A stretch of DNA of 64,000 bases, taken from NCBI GenBank assembly GCA_010909165.1, contig MU008163.1, positions 2,108,001 through 2,172,000 of the forward strand. The letters are read 5' to 3'. Each line of letters begins with the position of its first letter. Positions within the stretch are counted from its first letter, which is position 1. Below the pieces are notes generated by a model. It searched no databases. It was not told where the DNA came from and was given only the letters and a program-made list of their open reading frames with translations. Positions 57,226 to 64,000 of this stretch are shown here, in pieces. This stretch comes from Anthoceros angustus. Taxonomy: Eukaryota > Streptophyta > Anthocerotopsida > Anthocerotales > Anthocerotaceae. Both the position numbers and the translations under genes were made by a program.

Positions 57226-57720
57226 ATAAAAGCATTGAAGTTTAACCACTATTCTACACTTGATTTAAATACTAGTAGTGTGAAGTATATCAAATAACCA
57301 GCAGGTTGAAAAGTTGGATACACTCTGTTCCAAAAGTCCACATTTGTTTCAAGCAAACACTTGTAAGAATAGGGTCACCTATAAAAAGAGAAGAAACTTC
57401 GGAGCAAAGTTTGAGCTATTATGAATAAGTTGGCAAATCATTCCTGATATTTTCGTGGGCAGAAGAAAAGAAAGTGTTCCTCATTCTAAACTTCCCTATA
57501 GCATAACCTGCATATTATGGTCTCCTTAGGTGGCCTTGGGTGTAGCCATCTATCAGTCTCAATTATGAGACGGAGAGACCCCACACGAAAATGACCTATA
57601 ATCATCCTAAGGTTGAAGGACATATGGTCGCAAAGATAGAGTGGAAGCAAGCATCTTCCAGACTTGGAGAGGACACGAAAAAGTTGTTTGTAAGTCTAGA
57701 GAGTTTTGCAGGATGACCCG

Positions 57721-57791
57721 TCTTTGAAGGAAAGACAGTATGAGCTGAAGGAAAGACCTGTCTTTGAAGGAAAGACAGTATGAGCTGAAGG
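57721..57791. repeat. 40-bp tandem duplication
   Basis: TCTTTGAAGGAAAGACAGTA followed by TGAGCTGAAGG occurs at 57721 and again at 57761, nearly identical. Confidence 0.88.
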
Positions 57792-57920
57792 TAAAGGCAT
57801 TGACTTGTTGGCAAAAGCGAGACAAGAGGAATAGCAGCTAAGGACCTTTTTCACCCCCTTCCCTGCCTCCACTTATCTCATCATCAAACTCAACATCAAG
57901 GTGCATACCTGGATGCGGAT

Positions 57921-58046
57921 CATTATGTAGATATGTGTGCAAATATGTAGTTTGTTAGGGAGAGGGCATTATGTAGATATGTGTGCAAATATGTAGTTTG
58001 TTAGGGAGAGGGCATTATGTAGATATGTGTGCAAATAGTTTGTTAG
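57921..58046. repeat. 46-bp tandem repeat, about 2.7 copies
   Basis: CATTATGTAGATATGTGTGC and AATATGTAGTTTGTTAGGGAG repeat at 57921, 57967 and 58013; the third copy is shortened. Confidence 0.9.
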
Positions 58047-58099
58047 AGGACGTACTTGATAGACTATGGAATATAACAGTGAGTGGAGTAGGTGTAATG

Positions 58100-58690
58100 C
58101 CTTCAATGACTGCAAGAGGGTATGCAGATTTTGAAGACTTTCAAACAATGGAAATCCGTCATGATCCTATTGTGGAAGAAATATGGGGAGATCACTAATC
58201 CAGTGTTGGTCGTATGTAAAGAACCAATGGTGGAAGTGGATGATTTGGTGAACCTAGAAGCGCCTCAAGAGAAGATAAAGTTTAAGACTGTTATGCATGG
58301 TTTGGGGAGTATTTTACAGTCGCTACATGACCGGCCACATGATGCCACATAGAACATCCTTTCCTCAAATTCATGGAGAAAAGAAGAAGAAGAATTTTAT
58401 TTAAGTCCATGAGGGTATGCAGATTTTGAAGACTTTCAAACAATGGAAAGAGGTTATGATCCTGTTGTGGAAGAAATATGGGAGATCACTAATCCGATAT
58501 TGATTACACGTAAAGAACAAGGGTGAAAGTGGATGATTTGGTGAACCTAGAAGCGCCTTAAGAGAAGATAAAGTTTAAGGTGGTTATGCATGGTTTTGGG
58601 AGTATTTTACAATCGCTATGAGAGGCCACATGATGCCACAGATACCATCCTTTCCCTCAAGGCCATGGAGAGAAAGGAGTGGCAAAGCAC
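58100..58690. repeat. About 280-bp direct duplication with a SINE tail at the junction
   Basis: The segment from GAGGGTATGCAGATTTTGAA (about 58118) to about 58378 occurs again at about 58413-58680, with several small differences. Between the copies, 58382-58412 carries (GAA)n-TTTTATTTAAGTCCA, the last 30 bases of the SINE. The first copy has an open frame of 76 codons (58122-58352) with LKTFKQWKSVMILLWKKYGE and VEVDDLVNLEAPQEKIKF; the second copy's frame is broken. Origin is unknown, perhaps a transposon ORF. Confidence 0.8.
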
Positions 58691-59401
58691 CAGCTAGAGT
58701 CAGGCAATCAATCACAAATTACTTCATGCTTTACTAGATATAATGGTCATTGATCAAATTAATTAATATTATTATCTTTGCGATATTATATTCTATATTT
58801 ACGAATTGATTTTCTATTTTTAATTAAAATTGTTAATTAAAAATATGATTATATGGATACATATTATAACTGGTACGTCGGTATCTACTACTCCATTAGT
58901 GTGCAAGGTACATCCAACATCATCCTTGCGTCTACGACATACATATGTAGCGGATGTTCCGGTCTGTAGGGCCGGCGGCTGGTGTCCGAGGTCCCATAGG
59001 CGTGATGTGATGGAGTTTTACTTAAACCAGTGCTTGGCTGTGTCTGCCACAAGTTCCATGGCTCGCGTCTCTCCTCGTGGCTGTTTGGCATCCGAGTTTC
59101 ACGACCCGTTTCAGCTCTTCAGCTGAATGCTGGTTGAGGCGAGTGATTCCTTCTCGTCTCTTGCTTGCATCGGGTCTGTGCCGGTCTGCTCGAATCGCAG
59201 TTCCTCTGAAGCCCATGAGCAGCTTGGGCCTGGAGCAATGCGGCGCTGTGGCCCCGGAGATCCATGGCTCTGTATGTGAGTCCGGATGACGGAAACGAGG
59301 AGGGTCGCCTGTGAAGGAGGGCAGATGCACCGGCAATCTGCGCTAGAGGATAGCGAGGCAGGAAGAAGCAGCAGGATCGGGTCGTTTTGCTGAGCGTCTG
59401 A
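58691..59401. other. Upstream region of the pfkB kinase gene
   Basis: 58691-58900 is AT-rich and featureless. From about 58960 GC content rises toward the kinase gene. Open frames on both strands (59077-59289 plus, 59111-59536 minus) have no known domain. The promoter and leader of the kinase should lie here. Confidence 0.4.
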
Positions 59402-61223
59402 ATGCGGGGGCCTGCCATGGCGGCGGGCATTGCAGGGAAGGGGAATCCATTGGAGGCAGCCGTGCGTGGTGTGGTGCAGAAGGGGCTGCTGCTTGGGAGC
59501 AGCGTTGGGAGACGGTGCGAGGTGAGGGTCGTTCAAGGCAGGAATGCGGTGTCCGGGAGGTTGAGCAGCCGGGGGGTTGTGGGTTTTGCTTTCGCGGGGC
59601 GCTGTGGTAGGTCGAAGGGGGTGGCGTGCTACTCCAGTGATGCTTGTGAGACGAGCTCGACGGTGGAGCAGCAGAAGGCTGATCAGCCGTACGGTCTGCC
59701 TGAGAAGAAGCTGCCTGGATGCTGGGATGTGGTGGGGTTGGGGCAGGCCATGGTGAGTGGGGGTTCTGTTTGTGTTGGTGCTTCAGAGGGATGGGATGGG
59801 ATGGAATGGGGACTGTAGGGCTGATTGTAGCTCGGTTGGCTGCAGGTAGACTTTTCTGGTGTGGTGGACGATTCGTTTTTGGAGCAGTTGGGGTTGATTA
59901 AGGGTCGGAGGAAGGTCGTGAATCACGAGGAAAGGGGGAAGGTCCTACGTGCACTGGATGGCTGCAGTTACAAGTTGTCTGCTGGCGGGTCCTTGTCCAA
60001 CACGCTGGTGGCCCTTGCGAGATTGGGTAGCTTTTCTGATGGGCAGTCGGTTCTCAATGTCGCCATGACAGGAAGTGTGGGGAGTGATGCGTTGGGAGAT
60101 TTTTACAGGTAGGATTGACTACTGTGCTCTCAGAGTCTGGAAGTCTTGGCTTGGTGAGGTGGAAGATGAGCAAGTAGTGGAGATGTTTCGCAGGACCAAA
60201 CTCTTACGGGCCAACGTTCACTTCTTGTCCAAGCCCGTGGTGGATGGGACCACTGGTACAGTCATCGTTCTCACAACACCCGACGCTCAGCGGACCATGC
60301 TGTCTTACCAGGTGACGATGTACTCCATACAGCATGGCATCGAGACACTGCAACGTTTTGATCTTTGCTGGGGCTGAATGGGGTGCGCATGGTCTTTACT
60401 GCGCCATGTTTCAGGGGATGTCTTCACTTGTGGATTTTGATTCGATCCTGGCTGGAGCTATCGGCATGTCCCGGGTGCTGGTGGTCGAAGGCTATTTGTG
60501 GGAGATTCCTCAAACCATTGAGGCCATTGCCCGGGCCTGTGAAGCAGCTCGCGAAAAGGGAGTTCTTGTAGCACTCACTGCCAGTGATGTGACTTGCATC
60601 AAACAAAATCGTCAGCAGTTCTGGTGAGCCGATAGCTCACCAGGATTGGTGGGCCTCTTTGTGGATGCCTCTTTGCAGACACAGTTGCTTTTCGTTTGAA
60701 GGTTAGAAAGGGACTTTTTCACTGACTGTTTACTCTTCCCTGACGATGTGCCATCAGGGACGTCATGGCTAGTTCTGCCGACATCCTTTTTGCCAACAGT
60801 GATGAGGCTCGAGCACTTGCAGGATTTCACTCGTCGACTAGTCCTGCGCTTGCAGCCAAGCAGCTGAGCATGTTTTGTCCCCTTGTATCGGTTACAGATG
60901 GGGCAGAGGGCTCGTACATCAGCATGAAGGGAGAAGTAGTCTACATTCCACCATTGCCTTGTGTCCCAGTAGATACATGTGGGGCTGGTGATGCATATGC
61001 TGCAGGGGTATTATATGGCTTGCTACGAGGAGTGTCGGACCTCAAGGCCATAGGGAATTTCGCAGCCATGGTGGCATCCGTGGTTGTCTGTCAGCAGGGG
61101 ACAAGGCTGGCGGAGGAGGATGCGGAGGAGCTTGCGAAGGGAGTGACATGCTTGGCTCCCGGGCGTGCCTCGTCTCTGTTAGGGGTCATCGACGTTCAGA
61201 AGGAAGCGCAGCTACTAGACTGA
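59402..61223 (+). CDS. pfkB-family (ribokinase-like) carbohydrate/nucleoside kinase, organelle-targeted
   Basis: Five exons (59402-59752, 59846-60108, 60194-60311, 60415-60623, 60758-61223) join in phase to 468 residues. About 90 N-terminal residues are Arg/Ser/Gly-rich with few acids, a transit-peptide character; a second in-frame ATG (MAAGIAGKG) at 59417 could be used. Then WDVVGLGQAMVDFSGVVDD, the pfkB glycine motif (KLSAGGSLSNTLVALARLG), DGTTGTVIVLTTPDAQRTML, LVVEGYLWEIPQTIEAI, ILFANSDEARA, and the catalytic signature CVPVDTCGAGDAYAAG with its aspartate base. The wording matches the Arabidopsis At1g06730-type branch of the family, whose substrate I do not know. The 3' end is tail to tail with the next gene, about 210 bases apart. 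Confidence 0.9.
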
Positions 61224-61434
61224 TGAGCTCGGCAGTCTGAAGCTGCATTGTGTTCCTTGTACATAAGCCAGTAGGACCGTCATCGATACCCAATGTCTGG
61301 AGGAGGTCGTCGCTAACAAAGGGATGCAGCACTGTCTCCATGGTCGTCATGACTTCACCAACCCTTTGGGCACACTCTCATTGGCTCTCTTTTGTACAAC
61401 AAATCAGGAATAGAGAAACAGGAAGGCATAGGTA

Positions 61435-63570
61435 CTAAATCTTTCCAAGCCTTTGTATTGTTCCAAACAGGGACTGGCTCAAGTCTTTCACTGTAGGAGG
61501 CACACCTTCGGTACCAGTGATTTTCTCGAGCAGGTCGCTAATTTCGCGTAACAGTCCACGATAGTCTAGCGGCTGTGGCTGATCCGCCTTTTGGAAACTT
61601 TCCTCGACGGATTTCAATGAGGTGCCTAACATCTGCAGCACTAGCTTCACCACGTCCTCATCTTTCCAGAACTCATCGTCGTCAAGCAGATTCCTGACGA
61701 CAGAAAGTGTATCTACGATACTCTCCTCCATAGCCTTTGTCCCAATCTCACTCACAACTACCTCAAATGCGTGCTCAACTCTATCCACCTCCAACTCTGA
61801 GACGGCTTTCCTGCGGAACTGCAAGACCTTGACCAGAAGATGTTCCAGCAACGCGACGGTTAGCTTCCAATTTCTGCTAACCTCCAGCAATTTAACCAGA
61901 TGTGATGCTGCATCCTGAGATTTGGTCCGCGCGAGCTCCAGCCTGTCTGCAGTTTCTGTGTCCGAGAAAGTCCAGGTGACGTCATTGTAGCTAGGATTCA
62001 GCAAATACTCGCTCACCACACGCAAAGTGGGTCTTAGAGGTTGTGCCAACAATGCGAGCACCATGTCATCCAACACCCTCCAGAGTCTATCAACTTGGTT
62101 CTGATGTTCGTGAAGGGACAGACTGTCCTGAACCTTCTTCGGGTCCAAAAAACCCTTCGCAAATGCTGGCTTGCCTGTACCTTCCGCACCCGGGGCTCGC
62201 TTCAGCATGCGGTGCAGAGAAAGCAGCATAGGAGACACTGGTTTGAGTAGCCTGAACAGACTTAGTTTCAGCACCTTTGATCCTTCATGCCCGGCCATAA
62301 TTAACTGGTGCATTTGCCACAAGCTGTTGAGCAAGGTTTGCTCCGAGACAGGCATCCCATCCCGTGCGGCGAACGTGAGCAAGGTCTGCGCAAGAGGCAG
62401 CAGCAAGTGTTCCTCACCAAGTTGGGGATCCTGATTGTACATGATGCAGGCCAGAAGCACAGATGTCTGCTGCATGTTGGTCACGGTCCTCACTGCAGTC
62501 TCGCTTTTGGTGGGAGAAGGTGGTGGGAACAGCAGGAAGAGGCGATGCAGCTGAGAGCAGACGCTCGTGTAGTACTCCTGCCTGGTGGTGACTGATTCAG
62601 GGCACCGGGCAAGGTGCGTGGCAGCTCTCTTGAACACCGCGATGTTTCCTGGCTCAGCCTCGCCGACCAGCCGCTCAAGAACGGCGGCAACTCCACCCTC
62701 CCGCAACACAAGCCTGGAGAGGAGGCGCCCAGCTTGCAGATTGAGCCATCCCGGAGGCCTAGGTTCCCTTTGAGCGAGCAGGATCAGCAACGACTCCACG
62801 GCGTGGGCCACTGGCAGCATGTTCACCATCTGGTCCAACCTAGCAGTGCAATCTCTGTCGGGTTGCTCTTCCGGATTCCCCCCATACGCCAATTGCAGAT
62901 AACCTGCAAACAGGTCCACGAGGTGATGGGAAACCACAATCTGGCCCACTGCGCTTCCAGATTCGGCAAGAAGAAACAGATCGTCAGCGGACTTGAGCAG
63001 AAGGTCCCTGTTGCCCGCCAGCCCCTGCAAAAAAGCCTCCGAGAAGAATTCCTCCACTCCACTGAGCTCGCCCCCGACCTCTAAGTGCTTCATCACCGCA
63101 GCCGCCAGGCTGGCGGCAGCCTTGGCCAGGCTCCGCTTCCGGAGCGGAATTCCCACTCCTGGGCCCAGGTTGGGGGTAATCCCCCATCGCACCACCAGCT
63201 CCAATCCGGCCTTCACCACCAGCAAGCTGTGGGAGGCGGGGCCGGCATCCTCACCCTCCAGAGCCCCAGCCCCCTCGAAGCTCTTCACCAGCTGAATACA
63301 GGCCTGCAGCACTTGCACCCTGCAGTCTCCAGAAGCTTCAGGCTGCCTGATAGACTGCAGCAAGCTGTGGGTCTTCTCCTCCACTATCCTCTGCATCTTC
63401 GCCAAATGACCAGACCCAGAATCTTCAAATGCTGGACACAATCTCTCTTTATGTGGATTGCCCTCAAGAGTCCTCGTGGACGGAATTTTTTCAGTCATGC
63501 GACATGGTACTTCACAACTTGTGCCTAAGCTACTTGCACCAAGGGCATCCACTCCCTCTAGGCACCCCAT
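61435..63570 (-). CDS. Intronless helical-repeat protein, possibly TANGO6/Rtp1-like
   Basis: One open frame of up to 711 residues, almost entirely alpha-helical and Leu-rich, like ARM/HEAT solenoids. Recognisable stretches are HAVESLLILLAQREPRPPGW, LQAGRLLSRLVLREGGVAAV and TRQEYYTSVCSQLHRLFLL; these resemble the N-terminal half of TANGO6 (TMCO7)/Rtp1 proteins, which help import and assembly of RNA polymerase II or act in the secretory pathway. That identification rests on pattern memory only. The known Rtp1 C-terminal domains were not seen, so this may be a shorter plant form. Three starts are possible: 63570 and 63498, both inside SINE-derived sequence, and 63396 (MQRIVEEKTHSLLQSIRQ), outside it. 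I favour 63396 as the ancestral start (653 residues). Confidence 0.6.
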   Translation of the reverse strand: MGCLEGVDALGASSLGTSCEVPCRMTEKIPSTRTLEGNPHKERLCPAFEDSGSGHLAKMQRIVEEKTHSLLQSIRQPEASGDCRVQVLQACIQLVKSFEGAGALEGEDAGPASHSLLVVKAGLELVVRWGITPNLGPGVGIPLRKRSLAKAAASLAAAVMKHLEVGGELSGVEEFFSEAFLQGLAGNRDLLLKSADDLFLLAESGSAVGQIVVSHHLVDLFAGYLQLAYGGNPEEQPDRDCTARLDQMVNMLPVAHAVESLLILLAQREPRPPGWLNLQAGRLLSRLVLREGGVAAVLERLVGEAEPGNIAVFKRAATHLARCPESVTTRQEYYTSVCSQLHRLFLLFPPPSPTKSETAVRTVTNMQQTSVLLACIMYNQDPQLGEEHLLLPLAQTLLTFAARDGMPVSEQTLLNSLWQMHQLIMAGHEGSKVLKLSLFRLLKPVSPMLLSLHRMLKRAPGAEGTGKPAFAKGFLDPKKVQDSLSLHEHQNQVDRLWRVLDDMVLALLAQPLRPTLRVVSEYLLNPSYNDVTWTFSDTETADRLELARTKSQDAASHLVKLLEVSRNWKLTVALLEHLLVKVLQFRRKAVSELEVDRVEHAFEVVVSEIGTKAMEESIVDTLSVVRNLLDDDEFWKDEDVVKLVLQMLGTSLKSVEESFQKADQPQPLDYRGLLREISDLLEKITGTEGVPPTVKDLSQSLFGTIQRLGKI

Positions 63571-63605
63571 CTAAGCGCAGGATGCTTGAGCTTAGCTCGG
63601 GTACT
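63480..63605 (-). mobile_element. SINE fragment overlapping the start of the helical-repeat gene
   Basis: ACTTGCACCAAGGGCATCCA and CTAGGCACCCCATCTAAGCG, with CACAACTTGTGCC to the left, are the SINE body in minus orientation. The left limit is near 63480 (GACGGAATTTTTTCAGTCAT against GACGGATTTCCGTCAT). The tRNA head is absent; the right end is near TACTTAGATCG. Confidence 0.75.
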
Positions 63606-63618
63606 TAGATCGCCAGAC

Positions 63619-63675
63619 AAGAAGAATGAAGAATTTTATTGAAGTCCACTGAGGACGGATTTCCGTCATGGGACT
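63619..63675 (-). mobile_element. SINE tail fragment
   Basis: AAGAAGAATGAAGAATTTTA, then TTGAAGTCCACTGAGGACGG and ATTTCCGTCATGGGACT are the last 55 bases of the SINE. It lies directly next to another fragment in the same orientation, so two insertions or one broken copy are possible. Confidence 0.75.
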
Positions 63676-64000
63676 GAAATATGGATCCATGACTGAAGTA
63701 TTATAACTGCATATATAATAAACTGGTCTGGACTAATGTAAAGGTCTCAACTACCTACATAGAACCGTCTAACTCGTGAAACTTTTAGTCATGCAATTCG
63801 CCCGTGGGGCAACCGATCGGGCCAGGAGCCGAAAGGGCTTCCCCTAAACTTCCAACTGAGAAATCACATCTCCACATCACACATCACACTGAGAAATCTT
63901 GAAAGTTTTGAAACGACCGTTGTTCCGATCGGTGTACCATAGACAACGCATCCATCAGAAGTAACATATCTTACATTACGACTGGACACTGCAACCCGCA
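63676..64000. other. Featureless right edge
   Basis: AT-rich sequence with no supported gene or repeat; the promoter of the helical-repeat gene may extend here. Confidence 0.5.

Overview
This is nuclear DNA of a land plant. The genes have many short GT-AG introns (mostly about 60 to 200 bases) and belong to plant families: a PLS-class PPR protein, a TMK-type receptor kinase, a PILS auxin carrier, a COV-like membrane protein and a CPP1-type plastid protein. Compact introns and PPR style make a non-seed plant (bryophyte, lycophyte or small-genome fern) my best guess, but no single feature proves it.

Left gene-rich block (1-23.6 kb). The minus strand carries the first ~1317 residues of the ribosome-quality-control E3 ligase listerin (LTN1; its RING end is outside the window). 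It starts head to head, 315 bp away, with a complete UBC27-type ubiquitin-conjugating enzyme (193 aa). Then come an intronless PPR protein (905 aa, minus), a complete dihydropyrimidinase of pyrimidine catabolism (557 aa, 13 exons, plus), a TMK-like LRR receptor kinase (954 aa, 2 exons, minus) and a COV1/LCV membrane protein (270 aa, 7 exons, minus).

Repeat-rich block (about 23.6-31.6 kb). This is AT-rich and holds minisatellites, a degraded gag-like ORF, a Myb/SANT-like pseudogene and a 380-bp fold-back made of two head-to-head SINE bodies.

Middle block (31.6-47.8 kb). It contains a cyanobacterial-type LpxB-like glycosyltransferase with a probable plastid transit peptide (531 aa, 11 exons, minus), a tRNA-Thr(CGU), a PILS carrier (422 aa, 10 exons, plus) and a large CHD3-type chromatin remodeller (2028 aa, 15 exons, plus).

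Second repeat-rich block (47.8-59.4 kb). It has tandem duplications, several SINE copies (one with a clear tRNA-Phe-derived head), a small secreted bulb-lectin-like ORF and a CPP1-type J-like plastid membrane protein (249 aa).

Right end (59.4-64 kb). A pfkB-family sugar/nucleoside kinase with a probable organelle transit peptide (468 aa, 5 exons, plus) lies tail to tail with an intronless helical-repeat protein, perhaps TANGO6/Rtp1-like, whose annotated N-terminus is written in SINE sequence.

The genes do not form one pathway. The only obvious functional pairing is LTN1/UBC27, an E3 and an E2 sharing one promoter region. The most notable non-gene structure is the SINE family: a tRNA-Phe head, an internal near-palindrome and a (TTC)n tail. 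It recurs at least eight times and has taken part in inversions, duplications and gain of coding sequence. Exon borders were worked out by hand from splice sites, reading phase and remembered family conservation; no search was run.
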